The notes under the pieces: model-generated
The model's input: the letters and a program-made list of their open reading frames with translations, nothing else
Databases searched by the model: none
Told to the model about the DNA's origin: nothing
Made by a program: the position numbers and the translations under genes
Assembly (NCBI GenBank): GCA_041398785.1
Contig: JAWKUA010000011.1
Location: 169,956-233,955, forward strand
Source: Planctomycetaceae bacterium
Lineage (GTDB): Bacteria; Planctomycetota; Planctomycetia; Planctomycetales; Planctomycetaceae
Direction of reading: 5' to 3'
Length of the DNA: 64,000 nt
Shown: positions 53,175 to 62,352 of the stretch, one piece after another
Layout: every line of letters starts with the position of its first letter
Position numbering within the stretch: position 1 is the stretch's first letter

Positions 53175-54317
53175 ATGCACTTCGAAACCAAAGCCGTCCA
53201 CGCCGGCGTTCACAAGGATCAGCAGTACAACAGCGTCATCACGCCGATCTACGCGACTTCGACGTTTGACTGGACGGATCTGGACAGCAACGCCGGCTAT
53301 GACTATTCACGGTCCGGCAATCCCACGCGGGATGCTTTGCAGGAAAACCTGGCGGCTCTGGAAGGAGGAGCCTGCTGCGTGGCCACGGCCACCGGCATGG
53401 CGGCGACCTATTGCGTGATGGCGCTGTTCAATCCGGGCGATCACATCATCGTGCCGGCTGATGTGTACGGCGGATCGCACCGGCTGTTCGACCGGTTTCT
53501 CACTGAGAAGCAACTGTCGTTTTCGTTCGTCGACATGACCGACCTGGACGCCGTTCGCGATGCGTTTCGGCCGGAAACGAAGGGCGTGTGGATCGAGACT
53601 CCCAGCAATCCGCTGCTGAAGGTCGTCGATCTGCGGGCGGTTGCCGACCTGGCAAGGCAGCACCGGGCTCTGGCGATGTGCGACAACACGTTTATGTCGC
53701 CGTATCTGCAGAAGCCGTTTGACTTCGGCTGCGACATCGTGATGCATTCGACCACGAAATACATCAACGGTCATTCCGACGTCGTCAGCGGCGCCGTGAT
53801 TGCCAAAGACATTGCGATCGGTGAACGGCTGGCGTGGATCTGCAATGCCGTCGGCCTGGCCTGTTCACCGTTCGACGCGTGGCTGGTCCTGCGCGGCGTG
53901 AAGACTCTGGCATGTCGCATGGAGCAGGCTCAGCGGTCCGCCATGAAGATCGCGGAATTCCTGGAACTGCATCCGGAAGTCTGGAAGGTTCACTATCCCG
54001 GCCTGAAGTTCCATCCGCAGCACAACCTTGCAAAACGCCAGCAGCGCGGCTTCGGGGCGATGCTGAGTTTCGAGATGACGGGTGGTCGGGACGCGGCCGA
54101 ACGGGTCTGCACGCGGACGAAGCTGTTTGACGTCGGTGTGTCCCTCGGCGGCGTCGAGTCGCTGCTGTGCTTTCCGGCGACGATGAGCCACGCCGCGATG
54201 TCTCCGGAAGGTCGTGCGGCAGCGGGTATCACCGACGGTTTGCTGCGGGTTTCCGTCGGCGTCGAACACGTCGCGGATCTCATCGACGACCTGCGGCAGG
54301 CGATCGAAGGCGGGTGA
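53175..54317 (+). CDS. Cys/Met-metabolism PLP enzyme (cystathionine gamma-synthase/lyase type)
   Basis: The 380-residue protein begins FETKAVHAGVHKDQQYNSVI and has YDYSRSGNPTRDALQENLAAL, the cofactor-binding segment ALEGGACCVATATGMAA, VWIETPSNPLLKVVD, AMCDNTFMSPYLQKP and the Schiff-base Lys195 in VMHSTTKYINGHSDVVSG. These place it in the trans-sulfuration family (MetB, MetC, cystathionine gamma-lyase, O-acetylhomoserine sulfhydrylase). The exact reaction cannot be fixed by eye. The gene begins 63 bp after the CoaC-like gene; both handle cysteine-derived metabolites, so a shared transcript would be sensible but is inference. Confidence 0.92.
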   Translation: MHFETKAVHAGVHKDQQYNSVITPIYATSTFDWTDLDSNAGYDYSRSGNPTRDALQENLAALEGGACCVATATGMAATYCVMALFNPGDHIIVPADVYGGSHRLFDRFLTEKQLSFSFVDMTDLDAVRDAFRPETKGVWIETPSNPLLKVVDLRAVADLARQHRALAMCDNTFMSPYLQKPFDFGCDIVMHSTTKYINGHSDVVSGAVIAKDIAIGERLAWICNAVGLACSPFDAWLVLRGVKTLACRMEQAQRSAMKIAEFLELHPEVWKVHYPGLKFHPQHNLAKRQQRGFGAMLSFEMTGGRDAAERVCTRTKLFDVGVSLGGVESLLCFPATMSHAAMSPEGRAAAGITDGLLRVSVGVEHVADLIDDLRQAIEGG

Positions 54318-54390
54318 GCGGCAAATGCGACCGGTTGGCATTCCACGGTGAATTACACACGCCAGGAATTCGGTCGCGCGGCCGGGCGAA

Positions 54391-55551
54391 TCAGTCTTCC
54401 AGCTTTTCGATGGCGGCCGGCAGATCCTTATCGACGATCCCCTGCACGCCTCGGCCGGTTTCAATCCGTTCGTCGACTTCATACATCGTCTCGTCGACAT
54501 CCACCTTCCAGAATTCTTCCATCTGCTCGCGCGACACTTCCTTCAGCGGTCGGATGATCCGGAATCCCACGCCGCGTCCGGGATCGTCGGTAAACCACCA
54601 CGGGCTCTTGGGGAAGTTGGGATCCGTCTCCCGCCACGCGGAATAGTCAGACGGATACCGAGAAGCGCTGCGGCATTGGGCGGCACCAAATTCCCAGGTG
54701 CCGCCTCGAACGACTCGGGGATTAAGCTGCGTTGGTCGCACCCAGTCGGTGGCGGCGTTCAGAACCCGGTCCGTTGCTTCGTACGGCGCGTAGGCATCCA
54801 GAACCCACTCCGCCGCGTTGCCATGCATGTCAAACAGCCCCCACGGATTCGGCTGCTTCGCGCCGGTCAGCTTTGTACCGGAATCTTCGGTGTTTTTGAC
54901 GAACCAGGCGTAGTCACCCAGCTTTGACGGGTCGTCGCCGTAGCTGTAAGCCGTCGTGGTGCCGGCGCGGCAGGCATATTCCCATTCGGCCTCGGTTGGC
55001 AGCCGGTGCTGCTGCCCTGTGATGGCGCTCAGCCATTTTGTGTACTGCTTGGCGGCGTACTGGGAGACCGTGATGGCCGGCTGCATCGGGTCCTCACCGA
55101 ATTCGAAAGTAAACGTCGGGTCGTACAGCGGAGTCGGAGACGTGACGACATCGACGCTGTTTTCGTCCGTCACACGGCGAATGTTCAGCTCCCGAAATTT
55201 CTTGAAGGCAGCGTACAGTTCCATGTACTGCTTGTATTCATTCCAGCGAACTTCGTAGCGACCCATCCAGAACGGATCGACGTGAAACCGGCGCTGCGGG
55301 CCTTCGCTCTCGTCACGTGAAGCTTCGGAATCCGGGCTTCCCATCAGGAACTCACCACCCGGAATCGGCACCATTTCGAACGAGACATCCGTTCCGGGAA
55401 TCTTCATCCGGTAGGGCACCATGTAGCCGGCTTCGACCTTCACACTGCGGCCTTCCGACGGTTTTTCGGACACGATTCCCGGGTCACCGTCAGCCATCAG
55501 GCTGCCGCAGGTCTGGAGGACGACCATCGAAACAAGCAAAGATCGAAGCAT
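54391..55551 (-). CDS. Exported SUMF1/FGE-like protein
   Basis: The 386-residue protein has a signal peptide (MLRSLLVSMVVLQTCGSLMA). The formylglycine-generating-enzyme-like domain covers about 55-330: MVPIPGGEFLMGSPDSEASR, HVDPFWMGRYEVRWNEYKQY, HRLPTEAEWEYACRAGTTTA, NPWGLFDMHGNAAEWVLDAY and VVRGGTWEFGAAQCRSASR. Genuine FGE uses two Cys in the last segment; only one remains here, so sulfatase activation is unlikely and a structural or binding role is more probable. A C-terminal extension of about 60 residues is acidic and charged. It converges with the PLP-enzyme gene 74 bp away. Confidence 0.9.
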   Translation of the reverse strand: MLRSLLVSMVVLQTCGSLMADGDPGIVSEKPSEGRSVKVEAGYMVPYRMKIPGTDVSFEMVPIPGGEFLMGSPDSEASRDESEGPQRRFHVDPFWMGRYEVRWNEYKQYMELYAAFKKFRELNIRRVTDENSVDVVTSPTPLYDPTFTFEFGEDPMQPAITVSQYAAKQYTKWLSAITGQQHRLPTEAEWEYACRAGTTTAYSYGDDPSKLGDYAWFVKNTEDSGTKLTGAKQPNPWGLFDMHGNAAEWVLDAYAPYEATDRVLNAATDWVRPTQLNPRVVRGGTWEFGAAQCRSASRYPSDYSAWRETDPNFPKSPWWFTDDPGRGVGFRIIRPLKEVSREQMEEFWKVDVDETMYEVDERIETGRGVQGIVDKDLPAAIEKLED

Positions 55552-55760
55552 GAAGAAGCCCCGGACTGAATGATTTGCGGGATGTCGGAAACGTGAGCAC
55601 CAATTGTTGCTGCGTCGCCGTTCCGGAACAAGAACGGGCCGGGAACTTCCCGCGACATACGTGCGATCCGCGCGGCTGTCGTCGAATCATCCTGGTTTTC
55701 CGTTACACTGTGGCCAGACACATTCAGGAACGGCCGACGACGCACATTCAGGCACGAGAA

Positions 55761-56960
55761 ATGACGTCCACAACGACACCTGCCGCCGCTGCTTCCGGCG
55801 GTATCGAACTGCTGCAGACGCTTTCCGGGGACGACGCGACAGAAGAACTACTGCTCGATTCGCTGGAGGAAACGCTGCTGCAGCAACAGGATTTTCACCG
55901 CCTGTTCGATGCCAGTCTGATTCGAATCCGGCGAGATCTGGGACTGTCGGTGACTCAGCCGACATCGCTGGACGGTGTTCCGAAGGACCGGGAAGCCGTG
56001 TTCCGCGAAGGCTATATCAACGCGGCTCGCAGAGTCGGCCGGTTGTTTCTGGATGCCGGAAAGCTGTCGGATGCGTGGGCCTATTTTCGCACGATCGGCG
56101 AACCGCAGCCGGTTAAGGATGCCATCGACCAAATACCGGTGCCCCGCGAACCGGATGACGATTTCGATGCTGTTTTGAATGTCGCGCTATACGAGGGAGC
56201 CCACATTGTTCGCGGGCTGGAGTTCCTGCTGAAGACTCACGGCACGTGCAACACCATCACGGCTTTCAGCCAGGTCCAGCAGCAGATGTCGTCCGCTGAA
56301 CGCCGCGCGGCGGCCGCCATGATGGTGCGCCAAATCTATGGAGACCTGCAGCAATCAATCCGCCGACAGGTGGAATCGCGGAATCCAGCGCTGCCGCCAA
56401 ATGCGTCCATTGCGGAACTGATGGCCGGCCGGGAGTGGCTGTTCGCCGACGGAAACTATCACATCGACGTTTCTCATCTGCATTCGACCGTCGGTTTTGC
56501 ACGCGCACTGCAACGTGACGATCCGGAACTGAAGCTGGCCATCGAGCTGTGCGACTACGGATCTCATCTGGCCGACCAGTTGCAGTATCCCGGAGATGTT
56601 CCGTTCGACGAATACTACACGGCACATCACTGGTTCCTGACCGCTCTGGCCGGCCGCAACGTGGATGATTCGCTGTCTTACTTCAAACAGCGGCTGCAGG
56701 ACGAACCGGAAATTTCCGATCGGCAGTTGATTGCCTTCGTGCTGCTGGACCTGGCTCAGCGAGTGAATCGAACCGACGAAGTTCTGGAACTGGCGGCTCC
56801 GTATGTCGGTCGTCTGGAGGATCCCGCCGGGTTTTCGTTTTCGGCGCTGTGTGCGGAACTCGGCCGCTGTGACGTCCTGGAAGACGTGGCCCGAAACAAC
56901 GACGACGTGATCGCGTATGTGACTGCGAAGCTGTTGGCCGGCAAATCCGGGAAAGACTGA
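55761..56960 (+). CDS. Unrecognised cytosolic protein, mostly helical
   Basis: A 399-residue protein without signal peptide or membrane segment. I do not recognise it. It begins with an Ala/Thr/Ser-rich tract, then becomes largely helical and acidic: LLLDSLEETLLQQQDFHRLF, INAARRVGRLFLDAGKLSDA and the TPR-like WFLTALAGRNVDDSLSYFKQ. A His-rich segment DGNYHIDVSHLHSTVGFAR and a DEYYTAHHWF segment stand out as possible metal sites, but that is speculative. The ATG at 55761 follows GGCACGAG; the frame runs open from 55575. The next gene, ispD, starts 80 bp later on the same strand. Confidence 0.72.
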   Translation: MTSTTTPAAAASGGIELLQTLSGDDATEELLLDSLEETLLQQQDFHRLFDASLIRIRRDLGLSVTQPTSLDGVPKDREAVFREGYINAARRVGRLFLDAGKLSDAWAYFRTIGEPQPVKDAIDQIPVPREPDDDFDAVLNVALYEGAHIVRGLEFLLKTHGTCNTITAFSQVQQQMSSAERRAAAAMMVRQIYGDLQQSIRRQVESRNPALPPNASIAELMAGREWLFADGNYHIDVSHLHSTVGFARALQRDDPELKLAIELCDYGSHLADQLQYPGDVPFDEYYTAHHWFLTALAGRNVDDSLSYFKQRLQDEPEISDRQLIAFVLLDLAQRVNRTDEVLELAAPYVGRLEDPAGFSFSALCAELGRCDVLEDVARNNDDVIAYVTAKLLAGKSGKD

Positions 56961-57040
56961 TTAGCTGCGGCGGCGAGTCGCCACAACCGTTGCAGGTGTC
57001 GTCGCAAGCCCCTCCGCAATTGACCTGGCTGTGAATTCTT

Positions 57041-57781
57041 ATGCCGAAGTTTGCCGTCATCCTTCCCGCCGCGGGAGAAAGTTCGCGGTTCACCGGTTTC
57101 CGGAAAAAGAAGCCCTTCGTCGACCTGAAGGGACGGGCGATCTGGCTGCGTTCCGTCGAACATTTCATCAATCGCGACGACGTTGCCGAAGTCATTCTGG
57201 TGCTGGCCGCCGACGACCGCGAAGACTTTCAAACGCGCTATCTGGCGAATCTGGCGCTACTGGAAATCAGGGTTGTTTCGGGTGGAACAACCCGAGCGGC
57301 AAGTGTTCAGAACGGACTGAACGCCCTGCAAAGCGATGCAGATTTCGTCGCCGTCCACGATGCGGCCCGCCCGCTGCTGACGGCAAAATGGATCGACGCC
57401 GTGTTCGCCGCCGCCGTCGAAAAGCAGGCGGCGATTCCCGGCCTGAAGGTCAGCAGTACGGTCAAGGAAGTCGCCGGCGACGGGACAATTCAGCGCACCG
57501 TCGATCGATCCAGACTGGTGCTTGCTCAGACGCCGCAGGTCTTCCGACGTGAACTGCTGCGGCAGGCGTTTGATTCCGCCGGCGATTTGAGCCGATTCAC
57601 CGACGAAGCTTCGCTGGTCGAAGCGACCGGCCATCCGGTTCACGTGGTTGACGGCTGGCCGATGAATATCAAGATTACCACCGCGGATGATTTTCGCGCT
57701 GCGGAAGCCCTGCTGGACGCTTTGCCGCGTCCAAAGAACCTGCGAGACCTTCATCCGTTCGCCGACGACCGGTTTCGCTGA
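57041..57781 (+). CDS. ispD: 2-C-methyl-D-erythritol 4-phosphate cytidylyltransferase
   Basis: The 246-residue protein starts MPKFAVILPAAGESSRFTGF and has KKKPFVDLKGRAIWLRSVEH, the usual CTP-binding glycine-rich loop with basic residues. Further IspD motifs are VVSGGTTRAASVQNGLNAL, FVAVHDAARPLLTAKWID, RLVLAQTPQVFRRELL and FTDEASLVEATGHPVHVVDG. It makes CDP-methylerythritol in the MEP isoprenoid pathway in the cytosol. It heads a run of plus-strand genes with short gaps (55, 13 and 10 bp), though the neighbours have no evident link to isoprenoids. Confidence 0.95.
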   Translation: MPKFAVILPAAGESSRFTGFRKKKPFVDLKGRAIWLRSVEHFINRDDVAEVILVLAADDREDFQTRYLANLALLEIRVVSGGTTRAASVQNGLNALQSDADFVAVHDAARPLLTAKWIDAVFAAAVEKQAAIPGLKVSSTVKEVAGDGTIQRTVDRSRLVLAQTPQVFRRELLRQAFDSAGDLSRFTDEASLVEATGHPVHVVDGWPMNIKITTADDFRAAEALLDALPRPKNLRDLHPFADDRFR

Positions 57782-57835
57782 CATCTGCCGCCGGAATCGG
57801 CAATCGTCCCGGCGAACAGCCCACGAACAGACGTC

Positions 57836-59797
57836 ATGGCTGCGATCAAGATTCCCTGCCCGAAGTGTGGCGCATTTCTGAAACTGCCCGGCCCGGAGTA
57901 TCTCGGCCGCAAAGCACGGTGCTCGCAATGTAAGCATCGCTTCGTGCTGGAAGAACCGGATGAGGTCGAGCTGCATCTGGCGGAACCGGAAGCTCCCGCA
58001 CCGCCAAAAACCCGGGCCGACGCGCCGCTGGTCGGAACATCACCGCGATGGGTTCCCGACGATCCCACTGAAGTTTCATCAGCGGCGTCGGACGAATTGA
58101 ACCTTCCGCCGATGGCGCGGCCGCTGGACTTTGGAACCGTGCCGCCGGCCACGGCTCCACCCGCGCCGGTTGTTTCTATGCCGATGCCAACGGCGCCCGC
58201 CGAAGTTTCGCCGCCGGTAATTGCCGGCGAACCGGGCAGCGTGGCGGCTCGAATTCAGGGGCGGCGGAAGAGAAACCGCAGAGGACCGGTCCTGTTTGGC
58301 ATTGTGACGGCGATCTTTGTGTTCGCGATGCTGGCGGTCTGGTGGAATTCGAACCGGACGCCGCCCGGTCCGGCAATTGCCGATAAGCAGCCTCCGAAAC
58401 GAAATCTCGCGGCGGAAGCTCAGCAGTCTCGCCAGGCGGAATCCAACGATGACGCTCAAAAGCTGAGCCCCACCACCGGCGACCCGATTCCGCTGAACTA
58501 CATCGCATTCACGCCGCAATTGATTCTGCACCTGCGCCCGGCGGAACTGTGGGCGAACGATCGAGACGTCGCGGAATTCCGGGCGCTGCTTGGTGAGCAG
58601 TTCATCGTCTGGCTGGAAGGCAAAATTCAGGACGTCACTCACTTCCAGCCGCAGCAGATCAGCGAACTGACCTTCGCCGTCAACTTCGGTCCGCGCGGTT
58701 CGCCAGCCGATGTTGGTGCGGTCGTCAGACTGAAGGATCCGCTGTCGAATTCGGACCTGATCAGAGCCTTCGGCGGGCAGATTCGGACGGACCTGTCGGC
58801 GGAGGTCTACGAATCCGGTGCATTCAGCTACATCATCGCCGACGAACAGACATTCGCCGTCGCTCCGGCCGGGCTGTCGGAAGCACTTGCGTCGGCGAAG
58901 CAGTATCCGGCGCTGGCCCTGGTCGACCTGCAGCCTCTGCTGGAACAGTCGGATCGAAACCGGCACGCCACCGTGTTGTTTGATGTCAGCAATCTGGACG
59001 ATCATCGCCAGGACATCTTCATCGAACAGTTGCAGCCGCTGGCGGATCAGTTCGTGCTGTGGTTCGGCAAGGACATTCAGACGGTGTCGTGGAGTTTCCA
59101 TCTGGACCGGCGGTACTTCTTCATGGAAACGCTGCTGCATCAAAGCAACACCAGCTCGCCGGCGCGCGTTCAGCGGTACATGGAATCTCAACTGGAGAAG
59201 CTGCCGGGTCAGATGTATTCGGCCGTTCGCGGAATGCAGCCGTCCACGGTGGGCTCCAAAACGCTGATCGGGCGTTTTCCGGCGATGCTGGCCGCGATGA
59301 CTCTGGGAACCTCGTCGCACGTCGGACAAAACTACGTGCGGCTCGTGACACTGCTGCCCGACGTCGCCGGCGCCAATCTTGCGGGAGCCGCCGCGCTGAC
59401 CTGGAACCAGTCTGTCGCGACAGCCTCCGACACGTCCCGTCCCCCAGTCGCCGCTACGGACCAATTGCCGAACACGGTCGCCGAACGGCTGCAGATGCCC
59501 ATTCTGATCGATTTCCGCAGGACGCCGTTACAGGAAGCGTTTGCCTACATCGGCGAAGAAATCAGCACGCCGGTCAACATCATCGGAGAAGACCTGGAAC
59601 TGGCCGGAATCACGCAGGTGATGGCTCAGACATTCAACCTTGGAGAAGTTCCCGCCGTGCAGGCCATTGACGCGATCCTGCAGCAGTACAAGGGCGTTCT
59701 GGTGATCAGTGTCGACGAAGCCTCAAAGACCATCACCCTGACGACTCGCGACCGCGCGAAGGAAAAGGGTCTGCCGATTTTTGAGACGTCGCAGTAA
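57836..59797 (+). CDS. Zinc-ribbon membrane protein with secretin/TonB short N-terminal-like domain
   Basis: The 653-residue protein starts with an MJ0042-type zinc ribbon: Cys8 and Cys11 in IPCPKCGAFLKL, Cys29 and Cys32 in ARCSQCKHRF. A Pro/Ala-rich linker leads to one transmembrane helix at about 155-172 (VLFGIVTAIFVFAMLAVWW). The following domain (about 215-520) is of unknown type. The last 100 residues (LIDFRRTPLQEAFAYIGEE, FNLGEVPAVQAIDAILQQY, LVISVDEASKTITLTTR) resemble the STN domain of secretins and TonB receptors. The N-terminus is cytosolic and the STN-like end faces the periplasm. Its role is unknown. Confidence 0.8.
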   Translation: MAAIKIPCPKCGAFLKLPGPEYLGRKARCSQCKHRFVLEEPDEVELHLAEPEAPAPPKTRADAPLVGTSPRWVPDDPTEVSSAASDELNLPPMARPLDFGTVPPATAPPAPVVSMPMPTAPAEVSPPVIAGEPGSVAARIQGRRKRNRRGPVLFGIVTAIFVFAMLAVWWNSNRTPPGPAIADKQPPKRNLAAEAQQSRQAESNDDAQKLSPTTGDPIPLNYIAFTPQLILHLRPAELWANDRDVAEFRALLGEQFIVWLEGKIQDVTHFQPQQISELTFAVNFGPRGSPADVGAVVRLKDPLSNSDLIRAFGGQIRTDLSAEVYESGAFSYIIADEQTFAVAPAGLSEALASAKQYPALALVDLQPLLEQSDRNRHATVLFDVSNLDDHRQDIFIEQLQPLADQFVLWFGKDIQTVSWSFHLDRRYFFMETLLHQSNTSSPARVQRYMESQLEKLPGQMYSAVRGMQPSTVGSKTLIGRFPAMLAAMTLGTSSHVGQNYVRLVTLLPDVAGANLAGAAALTWNQSVATASDTSRPPVAATDQLPNTVAERLQMPILIDFRRTPLQEAFAYIGEEISTPVNIIGEDLELAGITQVMAQTFNLGEVPAVQAIDAILQQYKGVLVISVDEASKTITLTTRDRAKEKGLPIFETSQ

Positions 59798-59809
59798 CAG
59801 GAGGCTGCG

Positions 59810-60157
59810 TTGCCGCTTCGACGGTTTGTCATTCTGCAGCACGATCATCCGTTCCCGCACTGGGATCTGCTGCTGGAATCCGGCGAGGTGCTGGAATCGT
59901 GGCGATTGCTGGAACAGCCGCGCGCGAATTCGGCTGTTGCCGCTGAACGAATACCCGATCACCGCCGGCTGTATCTGGAATACGAAGGCCCGGTCAGCGG
60001 CAACCGCGGTTTCGTGACGCAGTGGGCGGCGGGTACGTTCGAGGAAATCTGTGCCGAACCAGGCGACCGCCGACTTCGGCTGAACGGCTGGCCGGTCGCC
60101 GCCGAAGCCATTCTTTCCTCGCTTCCGGACGGGTCATGGCTGTGGGAATTCGCGTAA
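59810..60157 (+). CDS. LigD-type 3'-phosphoesterase domain protein
   Basis: The 115-residue protein RRFVILQHDHPFPHWDLLLE shows the entry strand of the LigD 3'-phosphoesterase domain, including a His and the HxDLxLE motif, and RLYLEYEGPVSGNRGFVTQW in the middle. The C-terminus LPDGSWLWEFA also fits. In NHEJ ligase D the domain trims 3' ends of DNA; here it stands alone without ligase or polymerase modules. The start is a TTG at 59810 with a strong AGGAGG 6 nt upstream; no ATG is available. It is 12 bp from the previous gene and 10 bp from bioF, so it is in an operon. Confidence 0.85.
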   Translation: MPLRRFVILQHDHPFPHWDLLLESGEVLESWRLLEQPRANSAVAAERIPDHRRLYLEYEGPVSGNRGFVTQWAAGTFEEICAEPGDRRLRLNGWPVAAEAILSSLPDGSWLWEFA

Positions 60158-60167
60158 CAGAGTTCGT

Positions 60168-61356
60168 ATGACGCACGATTTTGATCACCGAATGACTCAG
60201 CGGCTGCGGCAGCTTCAGCAATCGAATCTGCTGCGGACACCGCGAGTCGTTGAAACTCTGCCCGGCGGTCGCTGCCGTGTCGATCACGTCGATTCCGTCA
60301 ATTTCGGCGGGAACGACTACCTGGACATTGCCCACGACGTTCGAGTCTGCCGTGCATTTCAGGACGCCGCCGCGGAACAGACCGGATCGACCGCCAGCGC
60401 GATTGTGGCCGGTCGGTCGCCGCTGCATGACCAGTTGGAATCCTGTCTGGCGCGATTCGAAGACGCGGATGAAGCGCTGCTGTTTCCCAGCGGTTACGCG
60501 GCCAACACGGGAGTGCTGACGACGCTTGTGGAAGCGAACGACGCGGTCTTCTGCGACCGCGACAACCACGCCAGCATCATCGACGCCGCGAAGACCTGTG
60601 CCGGACGAATGCTTGTCTATCACCGCGATCGGCTGGAACGGCTAACATCGGCGCTGGCAAAACGGCGGCATGAGTTCGACCAGACATTTATCGTCACTGA
60701 CGGCGTGTTCAGTATGGACGGAACACTCGCCCCGCTGCCCGAACTTTGCGACATCGCCGATCGTTTCGATGCCGTTGTCATTGTCGACGAAGCCCACGCA
60801 ACGGGAGTCATCGGTTCGCGGGGGCACGGAGCTTCCGAGCATTCGGACTGCGAAGCACGAGTCAAAGTCAGAGTCGGGACGCTCAGCAAGGCTCTCGGCG
60901 GTCTCGGTGGTTTTGCAGTCGGCGATCATCAGACAATCAGTTGGCTTTCGCAACGCGGCTCGCAGCCAGTTCTTCTCCACGGCGCTTCCTCCGGCGATGT
61001 GCGCGGCGATGCTGCAGGCCGTGCAGATCGTGTCGGACGAACCGGAACGACGCCATATCCTGCGGCAGCTTACGCAACGTGCGCATCAGACAATCCGCGA
61101 ACTCGGGCTGCAGACAATCGGAGAAGGACCGGCGCCGATTGTTCCGGTGCTGGTGGGCGACGATCATGCGGTCGTGCAGTTGTCGTCGAAACTTCTGCAG
61201 CTTGGCTGGTTCGTGCCCGCTATTCGTCCGCCGACGGTTCGGCCTGGAACAGCGCGGCTGAGAATTTCGATTTCCTGCGCTCATTCCGCCGACAGCATCG
61301 TGGCGGTGCTGACCCAGATCCGCCACTTGCTGGATCGCGGAGTGCCCTTCTCATAA
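60168..61356 (+). pseudogene. bioF: 8-amino-7-oxononanoate synthase-like gene, split by a +1 frameshift
   Basis: Two frames together give a full-length alpha-oxoamine synthase of about 396 residues. The first, from ATG 60168, includes SVNFGGNDYLDIAHDVRVCR, FPSGYAANTGVLTTLVEAND, VDEAHATGVIGSRGHGASE and the PLP Lys in VGTLSKALGGLGGFAVGD. Around 60950-60960 the coding shifts by +1 to a frame with NAARSQFFSTALPPAMCAAM and LRISISCAHSADSIVAVL, ending at 61356. The unshifted frame continues to 61433 as nonsense-like Arg/Ser-rich sequence. It is either a real mutation, a sequencing error or a programmed shift. BioF condenses pimeloyl-ACP and alanine for biotin; other members make 2-amino-3-oxobutyrate or sphingoid bases, so the name is provisional. 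Confidence 0.8.
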
Positions 61357-61425
61357 CCTGCCGCCCCCGAACGCCCGGCATTGTCCGCGGACTCTTCATA
61401 TTCCATCCGCCGAACGTAATCCCCC

Positions 61426-62352
61426 GTGGCTAGCGATCGCATTCTGAATCCCGAAGACGTCCCTGCCGATTTGCGCGAAACGGCGGCGGATCGAGAAGGG
61501 TTTGCCGCAGAGTACCCGTTCGAATCGCACTGGGCGGAAGTCAGCGGGCAGGTGCTGCACTTCGTTGACGAGGGCTCCGGGCCTGTCCTGCTGATGGTAC
61601 ACGGCAACCCCACGTGGAGTTTCGCGTGGCGGCATCTGGTGGCAGAGTTCAGGTCTCAGTTTCGAGTCATCGCCGTCGACCATCTGGGTTGCGGGTTTTC
61701 ATCCCGTCCGCAGGCGGACGTTTACACTCTGGCGGGGCACATCGACCGGCTGTCGAAACTGGTCGCGCTGCTGGACTTGCAGAACGTCACGCTGATCGCC
61801 CACGACTGGGGTGGAGCGATCGGGATGGGATGTGCCGCAAGTCAGCCCGAACGATTTCGGCAATTTGTGCTGATGAATACTGCCGCATTTCGCAGTCGCG
61901 GAATTCCACTTCGAATCGCCGTTTGCCGCATTCCGGTTCTGGGGACTCTGGCTCTTCGCGGCCTGAACCTGTTCTCGCTGGCTGCCCTGAAGATGGCAGT
62001 GGAAAAGCCGCTCAGTCCCGCGGCCAGGCGCGGGTTACTCGCGCCATACACTTCGTGGGCTCGGCGAATCGCCGTTCGGGAATTCGTTCGTGACATTCCG
62101 ATGGCGCAAGATCACCGCAGCTACAACACGCTGCTGGAAGTTGAAGAATCACTTGAACAGTTTCGCCATTTGCCCGTACTTCTGATCTGGGGAATGAAGG
62201 ACTGGTGCTTTACGCCTGAGTTTCTGCATGAATTTCAAACGCGTTTTCCGGACGCGGAGACTCACGAAATCAGTGATGCGGGGCACTACGTCTTCGAAGA
62301 TGCCGGCGCCGAAGTTGGCGATAGACTGCGGTTGTTCCTGAACAGGGAATGA
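61426..62352 (+). CDS. OleB/haloalkane dehalogenase-like alpha/beta hydrolase
   Basis: The 308-residue protein shows the alpha/beta-hydrolase fold with MVHGNPTWSFAWRHLV (oxyanion loop), nucleophile Asp127 in LIAHDWGGAIGMG, a late acid in WGMKDWCF and the His in DAGHYVFEDAG. An Asp nucleophile is typical of haloalkane dehalogenases and of OleB, which acts on beta-lactones in long-chain olefin synthesis; SWARRIAVREFVRDIPMA and RSRGIPLRIAVCRIPVLGTL look more like OleB. No oleA, oleC or oleD gene is adjacent, so the pathway is unproven. The start codon is GTG at 61426. It is 70 bp after the bioF-like gene. Confidence 0.85.
   Translation: MASDRILNPEDVPADLRETAADREGFAAEYPFESHWAEVSGQVLHFVDEGSGPVLLMVHGNPTWSFAWRHLVAEFRSQFRVIAVDHLGCGFSSRPQADVYTLAGHIDRLSKLVALLDLQNVTLIAHDWGGAIGMGCAASQPERFRQFVLMNTAAFRSRGIPLRIAVCRIPVLGTLALRGLNLFSLAALKMAVEKPLSPAARRGLLAPYTSWARRIAVREFVRDIPMAQDHRSYNTLLEVEESLEQFRHLPVLLIWGMKDWCFTPEFLHEFQTRFPDAETHEISDAGHYVFEDAGAEVGDRLRLFLNRE

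Noticed and set aside
58079..59464. Open minus-strand frame of 461 codons opposite the zinc-ribbon protein
   Set aside because: The plus frame has a zinc ribbon, TM helix and STN-like end; the minus frame is its shadow.
61426..62352. Olefin biosynthesis (ole) cluster
   Set aside because: Only an OleB-like hydrolase is present; oleA, oleC and oleD are absent from the window.
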